DNA from: Plantactinospora sp. KBS50 | GTDB lineage: Bacteria; Actinomycetota; Actinomycetes; Mycobacteriales; Micromonosporaceae | Direction of reading: 5' to 3' | Assembly (NCBI RefSeq): GCF_002285795.1 | Contig: NZ_CP022961.1 | Location: forward strand, 2,480,001 to 2,544,000 | DNA length: 64,000 bases | Shown: one piece after another, positions 25,853-34,982 of the stretch | Layout: each line of letters opens with the position of its first letter | Position numbering within the stretch: position 1 is the first letter of the stretch | The notes under the pieces: generated by a model | The model's database searches: none | The model's input: only the letters and a program-made list of their open reading frames with translations | Told to the model about the DNA's origin: nothing | Position numbers and translations under genes: made by a program

Positions 25853-27078
25853 TGCGCGTGCTGTGCACCGTCTCCGGCTGGCCCGCGCACTGGTTCCCGA
25901 TGGTGCCGCTGGGCTGGGCGTTGCAGGCGGCCGGGCACGAGGTCCGGGTCGCCTGCCCGCCCGGCCAGGCCGCCGCGGTGGCGGCTGCCGGGCTGGTCCC
26001 GGCGCCGGTGCTGGGCGAACTGGACATGACGTTCATGCTGCGCTACGCGAACCTCTGGGCGGCCCGCTCCGGCGCCTGGCCGTACCCGTGGCCGCCGCTG
26101 CACCCGCTGACCGGCGACCCGGTCGATCCGGCCACGTTCGACCTGGACGCGTTCGCCGAGACCGCCAAGCGGCGGATCGCCACCGAGACCGGGACCGGCT
26201 TCGCGGCCGCCCTCGACCACGCCCGGCGGTTCCGGCCGGACCTGGTGCTGCACGACCGGCTCAGCGCCGACGGGCTGCTCGCGGCCAAGGTGCTGGACAT
26301 TCCGGCGGTGGCCCACCTGTGGGGGCCGGTCGGCACCGCCGAACCGGATCCCGAGCTGTACCCGCTGCCGGTGGACTACACCCGGGCGTTCCCGCGGCAC
26401 GGCGTGGGCGAGTTGACCGCCGACGCGCTGCGGTACGTGGTGGACCCGTGCCCACCGGGCCTGCAACCCCCGATCCGGGGTGACCGGCTGGACGTGCGCT
26501 ACCAGCCGTACAACGGTCCGGGCGGGCCGGGCGACCCGATGCCGCCGGGGGACCGGCCGCGGGTCTGCGTGGTGTGGAGCAACTCGATGAGCCGGATGTA
26601 CGGCGACGGGGCGTACCTGGTGCCGCTGGTGGTCCGGGCGCTGGCCGGGATGGACGTCGACGTGGTGCTGCCGGCACATCCGGAGGACCGGGACCGGCTC
26701 GGCGAGCTGCCCGGCCGGGTCCGGGTGCTGGCGGCCACGCCGCTGCACCTGTTGCTGCCCGGCTGCGCCGCGGTGATCCACCACGGCGGCGCGGGCTGCG
26801 CGATGACCGCGCTGGCCGCCGGGGTCCCGCAGCTCGCGCTGACCTTCGGCGCCGAGCAGCGGACCATCGGCGCCCGGATCAGCGCCACCGGCGCCGGGCT
26901 CGACCTGGCCGGCCACCTGGCCGACGAGGACGGGATCCGGGCCGCGGTCGGCGCGCTGCTGGACGATCCCCGGTACGCCGGCGCGGCCGGCGAGCTGGCC
27001 GGGCGCAACGCCGAGCGGCCCAGCGCCGCCCAGCTCGCTACGACGCTGGCGGAGCTGGCCGCCGTGCCGGTGGCCTGA
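25852..27078 (+). CDS. GT1-family glycosyltransferase, group A (tandem copy)
   Basis: This 408-residue glycosyltransferase is coupled to the one before it: its ATG shares the last A of the TGA stop. It begins MRVLCTVSGWPAHWFPMVPLGWALQ and has HLWGPVG, VVDPCPPGLQPP, YQPYNGPGG, VVWSNSMSRM and LLLPGCAAVIHHGGAGC. The donor segment is FGAEQRTIGARI. Differences from its neighbour concentrate in the acceptor half (residues 50-150). That fits duplicated transferases that attach successive sugars of a chain. Specificity is not predictable. Confidence 0.93.
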   Translation: MRVLCTVSGWPAHWFPMVPLGWALQAAGHEVRVACPPGQAAAVAAAGLVPAPVLGELDMTFMLRYANLWAARSGAWPYPWPPLHPLTGDPVDPATFDLDAFAETAKRRIATETGTGFAAALDHARRFRPDLVLHDRLSADGLLAAKVLDIPAVAHLWGPVGTAEPDPELYPLPVDYTRAFPRHGVGELTADALRYVVDPCPPGLQPPIRGDRLDVRYQPYNGPGGPGDPMPPGDRPRVCVVWSNSMSRMYGDGAYLVPLVVRALAGMDVDVVLPAHPEDRDRLGELPGRVRVLAATPLHLLLPGCAAVIHHGGAGCAMTALAAGVPQLALTFGAEQRTIGARISATGAGLDLAGHLADEDGIRAAVGALLDDPRYAGAAGELAGRNAERPSAAQLATTLAELAAVPVA

Positions 27079-27101
27079 CCCTCGTACCCCAGGAGGTGAG
27101 C

Positions 27102-28188
27102 GTGTCCGGTCCGCAGTCCGTGGCGGCGCCCGTACTCGTGCTCGGCGGCCATGGCTTCCTGGGCCGGCACGCCTGCGCGGCGCTGGCGGCGGCGGGTGAC
27201 GAGGTGATCGCGGTGTCCCGCCGCCCGGCGCGGCTGCCGGATGCCCGGTCGATCGCGCTCGACCTGGCCACCACCGACCAGGCCACCCTCACCGGCATGC
27301 TCACCGCGATGCGACCCCGGGTCGTGATCAACGCGGCGGGCGCGGTGTGGGGGTGAGCGACGAGGAGCTGACCGCCTCCAACGTGACGCTGGTCCGCCGG
27401 CTGGTGGCGGCCGTGGCCGAACTGCCCTGGCGCCCGCGCCTGGTCCATCTGGGATCGGTGCACGAGTACGGGCCGGTGCCGGCCGGTGCGCTGATCCGGG
27501 AGGGGGACGAGCCGCGGCCGGTCAGCCCGTACGGCCGGACCAAGCTGCTGGGCACCGAGGCGGTGCTGGCGGCCGTGCGCCGCGGTGCGATCGACGCCAC
27601 GGTGCTGCGGGTGGTCAACGTCAGCGGCCCCGGCACCCCGGCCCGCAGCCTGCTCGGCCAGGTGGCCCGGCAGTTGTACGCGCACCGGTGCCGGCCGGCG
27701 GTGGCGAACGCGCACCCGGGGCCGGCCGGCGGGCCCGGGCTGACCGGGCTGGCCACCACCGGCTGCGCGGCGCCGGCCGTGCTGCGCCTGGCGCCGCTGC
27801 GCGCGTACCGGGATTTCGTGGATGTGCGCGACATCGCCGACGCGGTCTGCGCGGCGGCCGCCGCCCCGAGCCGGCGCCGGTCACCAACATCGGCCGTGGC
27901 GAGGCGGTGAGCGTCCGCTGGCTCGTCGACCAGCTCATCGCGGCCAGCGGGGTGGCCGCCGAGATCGTCGAGCAGGGCGTCCCGGCCGCCCAGCAGGAGC
28001 GCGGCTCGGGCATCGACTGGCAACGGGTGGACATCACCCAGGCCCGCCGCCGGCTGCGCTGGCGGCCCCGGCGCGGCCTGCCCGAGTCGCTGGCGGCGCT
28101 CTGGGCGGAGGTCCGGGCCGGCGCGCCGGCAGGCGATCCGGCCTCGGTGAGCCTTGGACCGGGCCTCGAACGGCCACCGGCACCGTAA
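27102..28188 (+). CDS. NAD-dependent sugar epimerase/4-ketoreductase, two apparent frameshifts
   Basis: This extended-SDR gene is read in three frames. The first part (GTG 27102, LVLGGHGFLGRHACAALAAA) stops at 27356. The second (SDEELTASNVTLVRRL, HLGSVHEYG, SPYGRTKLLG with Tyr-x3-Lys) leaves frame near 27867. The third (VTNIGRGEAVSVRWLVDQL) ends at 28188. One added G in the G run at 27349-27353 and one added C in the C run at 27864-27867 give a continuous protein of about 362 residues. A 4-ketoreductase role is inferred from the family and from the sugar genes around it. AGGAGG at 27091 marks the start. Sequence error is more likely than decay. Confidence 0.78.
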
Positions 28189-28244
28189 CTGTCACGGCGG
28201 AACCCCACCGGTATCCGCGCACGGGCCACCTGGAGGTGAAGCTG

Positions 28245-29549
28245 ATGACGGATGCGCAGGAGCTCATCCTGGAGCAGGTCCGCAAGTACCATCGCGAGCA
28301 GCAGTCCGACGCGGGTTTCGTCCCGGGGGTGACGCCGCTGCTGCCATCCGGCGCGGTCATCGACGAGGATGACCGGGCGGCGCTGGTCGAAGCGGCACTG
28401 GACCTGCGGATCGCGGCCGGTGTCAGTTCCCGGCGGTTCGAGCGGAAGTTCGCCCGCACCCTGGGGTTGCGCAAGGCGCACCTGACCAACTCCGGCTCCT
28501 CGGCCAACCTGCTCGCGCTGACCGCGCTGACCCAGCGCGAACTCGGCGACCGGGCACTGCGGCCCGGCGACGAGGTGGTGACGGTCGCCTGCGGATTCCC
28601 CACCACGGTCAGCCCGATCATCCAGAACGGCCTGGTGCCGGTCTTCGTGGATGTCGAGCTGGGCACGTACAACACCACGACCGAACGGGTGGCGGCGGCG
28701 ATCGGGCCGCGGACCCGGGCCATCATGATCGCGCACGCGCTCGGCAACCCGTACCGGGCCGACGAGATCGCCGAGCTGGCCCGCGAGCGTGGACTGTTCT
28801 TCGTGGAGGACAACTGCGACGCCGTGGGGTCGTACCTGAACGGCCGGCTGACCGGCACCTTCGGGCACTTCTCCACCACCAGCTTCTACCCCGCCCACCA
28901 CCTGACCATGGGCGAGGGCGGCTGCGTGCTGACCAACGACCTGAAGCTGGCCCGGCTGGTGGAGTCGCTGCGGGACTGGGGCCGGGACTGCTGGTGCGAG
29001 CCGGGCGAGAACGACACCTGCCGGAAGCGGTTCAGCCAGCAGCAGGGCATGCTGCCCTTCGGGTACGACCACAAGTACACGTTCTCGCACGTCGGGTACA
29101 ACCTGAAGAACACCGACCTGCAGGCCGCGCTGGGCCTGAGCCAGTTGGGCAAGCTCACCGAGTTCGGCGCCGCCCGCCGGCGCAACTGGCGGCGGCTGCG
29201 CGACGAGCTGGACGGCGTGCCGGGGCTGATCCTGCCCGAGCCGACGCCCGGTTCCGACCCGAGCTGGTTCGGCTTCGTCCTCACCGTGCGGCCGGACGCC
29301 GGCTTCACCCGGGCCGAGCTGGTCGCCTTCCTGGAGTCGCGGCGGATCGGCACCCGGGTGCTGTTCGCCGGCAACCTGACCCGGCACCCGGCCTTCACCG
29401 ACCAGCGGTACCGGGTGGTCGGCGAGCTGACCAACAGCGACGTGATCACCGACAACACCTTCTGGATCGGCGTCTACCCCGGACTGACCAGCGAGATGAT
29501 CGACTACATGGCGCGGTCGGTCCGCGAGTTCGTCGCGGGTCGGGGGTGA
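28245..29549 (+). CDS. NDP-4-keto-6-deoxyhexose 3-dehydratase (PLP, His type)
   Basis: This 434-residue enzyme of the DegT/DnrJ/EryC1 fold removes the C-3 hydroxyl from 4-keto-6-deoxy sugars. The diagnostic feature is TSFYPAHHLTMGEGG (residues about 212-226). The PLP-binding lysine of aminotransferases is replaced by His, as in ColD, SpnQ, UrdQ and RfbH. Also visible are TNSGSSANLLAL, VEDNCDAVGS and a C-terminal FAGNLTRHPAF. RfbH-type members use an iron-sulfur reductase to deliver electrons; none is encoded here. With the 2,3-dehydratase it predicts 2,3,6-trideoxy sugars such as rhodinose or amicetose. GGAGGTGAA precedes the ATG. Confidence 0.95.
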   Translation: MTDAQELILEQVRKYHREQQSDAGFVPGVTPLLPSGAVIDEDDRAALVEAALDLRIAAGVSSRRFERKFARTLGLRKAHLTNSGSSANLLALTALTQRELGDRALRPGDEVVTVACGFPTTVSPIIQNGLVPVFVDVELGTYNTTTERVAAAIGPRTRAIMIAHALGNPYRADEIAELARERGLFFVEDNCDAVGSYLNGRLTGTFGHFSTTSFYPAHHLTMGEGGCVLTNDLKLARLVESLRDWGRDCWCEPGENDTCRKRFSQQQGMLPFGYDHKYTFSHVGYNLKNTDLQAALGLSQLGKLTEFGAARRRNWRRLRDELDGVPGLILPEPTPGSDPSWFGFVLTVRPDAGFTRAELVAFLESRRIGTRVLFAGNLTRHPAFTDQRYRVVGELTNSDVITDNTFWIGVYPGLTSEMIDYMARSVREFVAGRG

Positions 29550-30703
29550 CGGCGGTGCGCTGGGACAACCTGTACCTCGCCGGCCTCGGCCACTGGCTGC
29601 CCGACGCGGTCTCCGCCCGGGAGGCGGTCGACGCCGGGCTGCTGGACGCCGAGCGGTTCAAGACCCTGGGCTACACGTCGGTCTGCGTGGGCGAGGACGT
29701 GGCGCCGCCGGACATGGCGGTCCGGGCGGTACGCGCCGCCGTGCAGCGGGCCGGCGTCACGCCCCGGGACGTGGCCCTGCTGCTGCACGGCAGCCTGTGG
29801 TTCCAGGGCCTGGACATCTGGCCCACCGCGTCGTACGTGGCGGACCGGACCGGCCATCCGGCGGTGCCGGCCCTCGACGTGCAGCAGCGCTGCAACGTCG
29901 GGCTCGGCGCCATCGAACTGGCCGCCGGCGCGCTCGGCGCGGCAGCGGGCACGGGCGCGCCGGGCGCGGCGGCGGGTCCGGGCGCGCCGGGTTCGGCGGC
30001 GGGTCCGGGCGCGCCGGGTTCGGCAGCGGGTCCGGGCGCGGCGGGTTCGGCCGCGCCGGGCGGGTCGCGCCGCACGGCGGCGATCGTCAGCACGGCCGAC
30101 CGGTTCGCCGCCCCCGCCGTGGACCGCTGGAACATGCACGACTTCAACGTGTACGGCGACGGCGCAACCGCGATGGTGCTCTCCACCCGCGCCGGCTTCG
30201 CCCGGATCCGGTCCACCGCCACGGTGGCCGACAACGGGCTGGAGGGGCAGACCCGGGGCGACGCGCCGTTCACCACCGCCTCCCCGGCCGCGTCCGAGCC
30301 GATCGACCTGCTGGCCCGCTCCGGCGAGTTCGGCCGGACCATCGACCACGTGCAGACCAGCGTCCGGATCGGACGGGTGCTGCTGATGGCCCGCAACGCC
30401 GCGCTCAAGGAGGCCGGGCTGAAGGTCGGCCAGATCCGCCGGGTGGTCACCCCGGCGACCGGCCGGCTGCCCGGCGACGCCCAGCTGCACGACCTGCTGG
30501 GCGTGCCGGAGGCGGCGACGACCTGGGAGTACGGCCGCACCACCGGGCACGTGGGCGGCGGGGACTGGGCGCTGGGCCTGGAGTACCTGCTGCGGACCGG
30601 CGGGCTGACCGCCGGGGACCACGCCCTGCTGCTCGGCGGCGGTGCCGGCTACACCTGCACGGCGGTCGTCGTGGAGATCCTCGAAACCCCGGAGTGGACA
30701 TGA
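29546..30703 (+). CDS. KAS III-like acyltransferase/ketosynthase with Cys116
   Basis: This 385-residue thiolase-fold protein belongs to the KAS III-like group that includes CerJ, ChlB3 and CloN2, which move acyl groups from a carrier protein to an alcohol or sugar. The nucleophile is Cys116 in DVQQRCNVGLGAIELA. The usual HQAN motif is missing; instead GRTTGHVGGGDW near residue 333 offers His and Asp. A Gly-Ala-Pro repeat (about residues 133-172, 30-base units at 29944-30060) interrupts the middle. The GTG overlaps the 3-dehydratase stop, and the AMP ligase start overlaps its own stop. The cassette suggests transfer of a ligase-activated acyl group. A starter-unit role is the alternative. Confidence 0.87.
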   Translation: MTAVRWDNLYLAGLGHWLPDAVSAREAVDAGLLDAERFKTLGYTSVCVGEDVAPPDMAVRAVRAAVQRAGVTPRDVALLLHGSLWFQGLDIWPTASYVADRTGHPAVPALDVQQRCNVGLGAIELAAGALGAAAGTGAPGAAAGPGAPGSAAGPGAPGSAAGPGAAGSAAPGGSRRTAAIVSTADRFAAPAVDRWNMHDFNVYGDGATAMVLSTRAGFARIRSTATVADNGLEGQTRGDAPFTTASPAASEPIDLLARSGEFGRTIDHVQTSVRIGRVLLMARNAALKEAGLKVGQIRRVVTPATGRLPGDAQLHDLLGVPEAATTWEYGRTTGHVGGGDWALGLEYLLRTGGLTAGDHALLLGGGAGYTCTAVVVEILETPEWT

Positions 30704-32303
30704 CCGCCGTACTGCGGAACCGGGCCGAGCCGGTCGCCGGCGGTCCCGGAGCGACCGACCCGGCCGCCGGCAACGGCTCCGGACCCGGGCCGGTCGCCGT
30801 CATCGACGACCTGCTGCGCACCGCGGCGGCCCGGCACCCGGACGCCCCGGCGGTGACCGACCGGCAGGGCCGGTGGAGCTACGCCGAGCTGGCCGCGGCG
30901 GGCGCGTCCTGCGCGGCGTGGCTGGCCGGGCTCGGGGTGCGGCCGGGGACCGGGTGGTGGGCCGGATCGGCAACACCCGCGAGTTCCTGGCGCTGCTGTT
31001 CGGCACCCTGGCCCGCGGCGCGGTGTTCGTGCCGGTGAACCCGGAGATGCGCGCGTACCACCTGCGCAGCGTGCTGGCCGACGCGCAGCCGCGGGTCGTG
31101 GTCAGCCTGGACGCCGACCTGCCCGCGGTGGCGGAGCTGACCTCGTACGACGTGCGCCCGGTCGCCGAACTGCGCCGGGCGCTGGCCGCCGGGCCGGGTA
31201 TGCCGGCCGGCCCGGCGCCGGTGGCCGACGACCCGGACCGGACGGCGCTGCTGATCTACACCTCCGGCAGCACGGCCGCGCCGAAGGCGGTGGTCAGCCC
31301 GCACCGGGCGGTGGTCTTCGCCACCCGGGCGATCGCGGCCCGGCTGCGCTACCGGCCCGAGGACGTGGTCCTGGTGGCCATCCCGCTGGCCTTCGACTAC
31401 GGCCTGTACCAGGTGTTCCTCGGCCTGCTCGCCGGGGCGCACCTGGTGCTCGGCGAACCGGCGCAGCACGTGCGGCTGATGTCGACCGTGCTCGAACACG
31501 GCGTGACCGTGGTCCCGGTGGTGCCCAGCCTGGCCGAGATGCTGGTCCGGCTGGCCGGCCGGCGGGCCGGCGCCGCGCCCCCGGTGCGGATGTTCACCAA
31601 CACCGGCGCGGCGCTCACCCCGGGGCACGCCGCCGGGCTGCGCCAGGCGTTCCCGTCCGCCGCGGTGGTGCCGATGTTCGGCACCACCGAGTGCAAGCGG
31701 ATCACGGTGGCCGAGCCGGACGGCGACCTGGCCCGGCCGGGCTCCGTCGGGCGGGCGCTGGACGGCACCGAGGTGCTCATCCTGGACGACGCCGGCCACC
31801 CGCTGCCGGCCGGCCACGACGGCGAGATCGCCGTGCGCGGCCCGCACGTGATGGCCGGCTACTGGCGGGCTCCGGAGCTGACCGCGCAGCGGTTCCGGCG
31901 CGACCCGGACACCGGCCAGGTCACCCTGCACACCGGCGACTACGGCCGGCTCGACCCGGACGGCCACCTGTACTTCGAGGGCCGACGGGACGACCTGTTC
32001 AAGCGGCGCGGGCTGCGGGTGAGCGCGCTGGAGATCGAGGCGGCGGCCTGCGACATCGACGGCGTCACCGCCGCGGCGGTGCTGCCGCCCGCGGACGGCC
32101 GGGACGTCGTGCTGGCCGTGGTCGGCACGCTGAGCGCCGACGACGTGCTGCGGCAGCTCGGCGAGCGGCTGGAGGAGGGCAAGGTGCCCCCGGTCTGCCA
32201 CCTGCTGCCCGAACTGCCGCTGACCGCCAACGGCAAGACCGACAAGCGGCGCCTGGCCGAGCTGTTCCGCCGGCCGGTGCCAGAAGGCGAGAAGACCCCA
32301 TGA
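30700..32303 (+). CDS. Acyl/aminoacyl-AMP ligase, apparent frameshift
   Basis: This is an ANL adenylating enzyme of about 535 residues. It starts at ATG 30700 and runs to about 30948 in one frame. From there the rest (VVGRIGNTREFLALLFGTLA, then P-loop LIYTSGSTAAPKAVVSPHRA, FDYGLYQVFLGLLAGA, LHTGDYGRLDPDGHLYFEGR and the final Lys in PLTANGKTDKRR) lies one base out. Adding one G to the run at 30945-30948 joins them as GVRPGDRVVGRIG. A free ACP gene overlaps the stop, so the likely acceptor is that carrier rather than CoA. The pair parallels CloN4/CloN5-type loading. The acid it activates is unknown. Confidence 0.85.
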
Positions 32304-32605
32304 TGACACCGTGGGACGCCCGGTTCGCGGAGCTGCTGCACGACGTGCTGCCCAAGCTGCCGGAGATGACCGGGGACACCTGCCTGCGCTCGCACGGGCT
32401 GGATTCGCTGGCCACCGTGGAGCTGCTGCTGCTGCTGGAGGAGACGTACGAGGTGAGCGTGCCCGACCAGTTGCTCACCACGGAGAACTTCAGCACCCCG
32501 GCCGCGCTCTGGGCCATGATCGAGCAGGTGCGCGGCGGCCCGGTTCCGGCCGGCTCGGCCGCCGGCCAGCCGGGTCCGGTCGAGCCGACCGCCGGGGGCC
32601 GGTGA
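32300..32605 (+). CDS. Free-standing acyl carrier protein
   Basis: This 101-residue carrier protein is distinct from the PKS ACP at 2631. The phosphopantetheine serine is Ser36 in SHGLDSLATVELLLLLEE. The core domain ends near residue 78, followed by a Pro-Gly-Ala tail. The gene overlaps both the AMP ligase stop (ATGA) and the SDR start, so the ligase, carrier and reductase are coupled. It probably receives the acyl group made by the ligase and presents it to the KAS III-like protein encoded just upstream. Confidence 0.9.
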   Translation: MMTPWDARFAELLHDVLPKLPEMTGDTCLRSHGLDSLATVELLLLLEETYEVSVPDQLLTTENFSTPAALWAMIEQVRGGPVPAGSAAGQPGPVEPTAGGR

Positions 32606-33357
32606 TGGGCCGGCTGGCCGGCCGGGCCGTCCTGGTCACCGGCGCCGGCCGCGGCATCGGCGCGGCCCAGGCCCGGCGGCTGGTCGCCGAGGGTGCCCGG
32701 GTGCTGGTGACCGATCTGGACGGGGTGGCCGCCAAGCAGCTCGCCGCCGAACTGGGCGACGCGGCCCGCGCCGAGACGCTGGACGTGCGCGACGCCGCAC
32801 AGTGGAGCGCCGCGGTGGACCGCGCGGTGGCCGAGTTCGGCCGGCTCGACGGGCTGGTGAACAACGCCGGCGTGCTGGCCGTGGGCACCGTCGCGGACAT
32901 GCCCGAGGAGTCGTTCCGGGAGGTCGTCGACGTCAACCAGGTCGGGGTGTTCCTCGGCATCCGGGCGGTGGTCCCGGCGCTGCGCGCGGCCGGCGGCGGC
33001 ACCATCGTGAACATCTCCTCCATCGACGGCATGATCGGCTTCAAGTACCTGTCGGCGTACTGCGCCACCAAGGCCGCGGTGCTGGCGCTCAGCCGGACCG
33101 CGGCGATGGAACTCGGCCCGGACGGCATCCGGGTGAACGCCGTCTGCCCCGGCGTGATCGCCACGTCGATGACCGAGGGTCTGGACGAGCGGGTGTCCGG
33201 CTGGCTGCACAAGACCCTGCCGCTGCGCCGGCTCGGCACCCCGGACGAGGTGGCGGCGGTCGTGGCGTTCCTCAGCTGCGACGAGTCCTCGTACGTCACG
33301 GGCAGCGAGATCGTCACCGACGGCGGCATGCTGGCCGGCTTCCTCATGCCGGGCTGA
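32605..33357 (+). CDS. Short-chain dehydrogenase/reductase (classical SDR)
   Basis: This 250-residue classical SDR has the cofactor motif TGAGRGIGAAQA. NNAG is at about residue 89, Ser of NISSIDG near 137, and the catalytic Tyr-x3-Lys as YCATKAA near 152. The Asp after beta-2 (VTDLDG) suggests NAD rather than NADP. It resembles 3-alpha/20-beta-hydroxysteroid dehydrogenase and FabG-like enzymes more than ActIII-type polyketide C-9 ketoreductases. Its coupling to the ligase and carrier suggests it modifies the carrier-bound acyl group, or a sugar ketone. The ATG shares a base with the ACP stop. Confidence 0.85.
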   Translation: MGRLAGRAVLVTGAGRGIGAAQARRLVAEGARVLVTDLDGVAAKQLAAELGDAARAETLDVRDAAQWSAAVDRAVAEFGRLDGLVNNAGVLAVGTVADMPEESFREVVDVNQVGVFLGIRAVVPALRAAGGGTIVNISSIDGMIGFKYLSAYCATKAAVLALSRTAAMELGPDGIRVNAVCPGVIATSMTEGLDERVSGWLHKTLPLRRLGTPDEVAAVVAFLSCDESSYVTGSEIVTDGGMLAGFLMPG

Positions 33358-33413
33358 CGGACCGGGCCTCGACGGACCCGCCCGACCCGAACGACTACCG
33401 GATGGACCAGACG

Positions 33414-34631
33414 ATGCGCGTGCTGTTCTCCGTCTCGGCCTGGCCGGGGCACTACTTCCCGATGGTTGCGCTCGGCCGGCGGCTGCTGGCCACCGGGCAC
33501 GAGCTGCGGGTGCTCTGCGCCCCGTCGCAGGCCGGGGCGGTCACCGCCGCCGGCCTGCCGGCGGTGCCGGTGCTGGACGGGCTGGACATGGTGTTGCAGG
33601 CCCGGCTCAGCCACTACTGGCAGGCGCAGGCCGGCGGCTGGCCGCACCCGTGGCTGCCGCCGCACCCCGAGACCGGCGCGGAACTGTCCGACCTGGCCGA
33701 CTTCGACTTCCCGGCCTACCGGCGCGAGCACCGGGAGAACACGCTGGCCGCCACGGTCCGCAGCTTCGACGCTGCGGTGTCGGTGGCCCGCAGCTGGCGG
33801 CCGGACGTCGTGGTGCACGACCGGCTCAGCCTGGACGGCCTGCTGGCCGCGCGGGTCACCGGCGTGCCGGCGGCGCTGCACCTGTGGGGGCCGGTGGGCA
33901 CCGACGAACCCGGTGAGCTGCGGCTGATGCCCGGCGACCCGACCGGCTCGTTCGCCCGGTACGGCGTTGCCGAGCCCACCCCCGACTCGATCCGGTACGT
34001 CATCGACCCGTGCCCGCAGCGGCTGCGCCCGGCCATCGGCGCGGCGACCCGGCTGGACGTCCGGTACACCCCGTACCACGGTGCGCTGGACGGCACCGAC
34101 CCGGCGCCCGCGCGCCCCGGCGACCGGCCCCGGGTCTGCGTCGTCTGGGGTACCTCGGTGACCGCGATGGTCGGCCCGCGCTCGTTCGTGGTGCCGGAGC
34201 TGGTCGAGGCCCTGGCCGGGCTCGACGTGGAGGTCGTGGTGCTGCTCAGCGCGGCCGACCGGGACCGGCTGCCGGACCCGGGTCCGGCCCGGGTGCTCAC
34301 CGGCGCGCCGCTGGACCGGGTGCTGCCCGGCTGCGCCGCCGTGATCCACCACGGGGGCGCCGGCTGCGTGATGACCTCGGTGGCGGCCGGCGTACCCCAG
34401 TTGGCCGTGACGTTCGCCGGCGAGCAGGCCGCGAACGCCGACCGGATCGCCGCCGCCGGAGCCGGCCGGCACCTGCCGGGCGCCGAGTTCGGCGTGGACG
34501 TGGTCCGCAAGCTGGTGGGGGAGTTGGTCACCGACCGGGCGTACCCGACCGCGGCGCGGCTGCTGGCCGACCAGGACGCGGCCCGGCCCGGCCTGGACTC
34601 CCTGATCGACCAGCTCGGCCAACTCGGTTAG
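33414..34631 (+). CDS. GT1-family glycosyltransferase, group A
   Basis: This 405-residue GT-B glycosyltransferase starts MRVLFSVSAWPGHYFPMVALG. It has HLWGPVG, VIDPCPQRLRP, YTPYHGALDG (His where the group has Asn), VVWGTSVTAM and VLPGCAAVIHHGGAGC. The donor segment is FAGEQAANADRI. ATG 33414 aligns with the starts of its relatives; ATG 33402 is in frame and equally possible, and neither has a clear ribosome site. The last codons (QLGQLG) lie inside a nonamer repeat that continues past the stop. The next gene is convergent. Confidence 0.92.
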   Translation: MRVLFSVSAWPGHYFPMVALGRRLLATGHELRVLCAPSQAGAVTAAGLPAVPVLDGLDMVLQARLSHYWQAQAGGWPHPWLPPHPETGAELSDLADFDFPAYRREHRENTLAATVRSFDAAVSVARSWRPDVVVHDRLSLDGLLAARVTGVPAALHLWGPVGTDEPGELRLMPGDPTGSFARYGVAEPTPDSIRYVIDPCPQRLRPAIGAATRLDVRYTPYHGALDGTDPAPARPGDRPRVCVVWGTSVTAMVGPRSFVVPELVEALAGLDVEVVVLLSAADRDRLPDPGPARVLTGAPLDRVLPGCAAVIHHGGAGCVMTSVAAGVPQLAVTFAGEQAANADRIAAAGAGRHLPGAEFGVDVVRKLVGELVTDRAYPTAARLLADQDAARPGLDSLIDQLGQLG

Positions 34632-34712
34632 CTCGGCCAATTCGACCCGCTCGACCCGCTCGACCCGCTCGGCCGGCTCGACCCGCTCGGCCGGCTCGGC
34701 CGGCTCGGCCGG
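34614..34712. repeat. Nonamer array running through a stop codon
   Basis: Eleven 9-base units of the types CTCGGCCAA, CTCGACCCG and CTCGGCCGG run without a break from 34614 to 34712. The glycosyltransferase stop codon TAG is part of one unit (CTCGGTTAG). A second, short (GGCCAC)n array follows at about 34762-34788. Together with palindrome P3 these fill the gap before the convergent gene. Confidence 0.88.
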
Positions 34713-34862
34713 CCCACCGCGCCGTCCGGGCCGGTGCCGTCCGGCCGGTGCCGTCCGGCCCGGCCACGGCCACGGCCACGGCCACGGCCTCCACCCCTTC
34801 GCGTACGCCGGTCGCTCCGTCCCCGCCCGCCGAGCGCGGGCCGCCGAGGGCCACCGAGGGCT

Positions 34863-34912
34863 GGAGTGTGCGGACTTGTTGTCGCCCCAGCGACAACAAG
34901 TCCGCACACTCC
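34863..34912. terminator. Long perfect palindrome P3
   Basis: Arms of 23 bases (34863-34885 and 34890-34912) pair perfectly around CCCA. It is less GC-rich than its surroundings (core GCGGACTTGTTGTCGC). It lies between the convergent glycosyltransferase and KAS III-like genes, so it may end both transcripts. It does not share the core of P1 and P2. Confidence 0.8.
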
Positions 34913-34982
34913 GCCGAGCGAGCGGCGGAGATCCCGTCCGTGGCGAACGCCGGAAGCCTCGGTCGGGCGCGGCAACGGCGGG

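Noticed and set aside
27102-28188. Two or three separate short genes
   Set aside because: The pieces are consecutive parts of one epimerase/reductase in register once single G and C bases are restored; separate genes would lack key domains.
32605-33357. Polyketide C-9 ketoreductase (ActIII type)
   Set aside because: It looks like an NAD-preferring classical SDR coupled to the ligase/ACP cassette; ActIII-type markers are not evident, so the role was left open.
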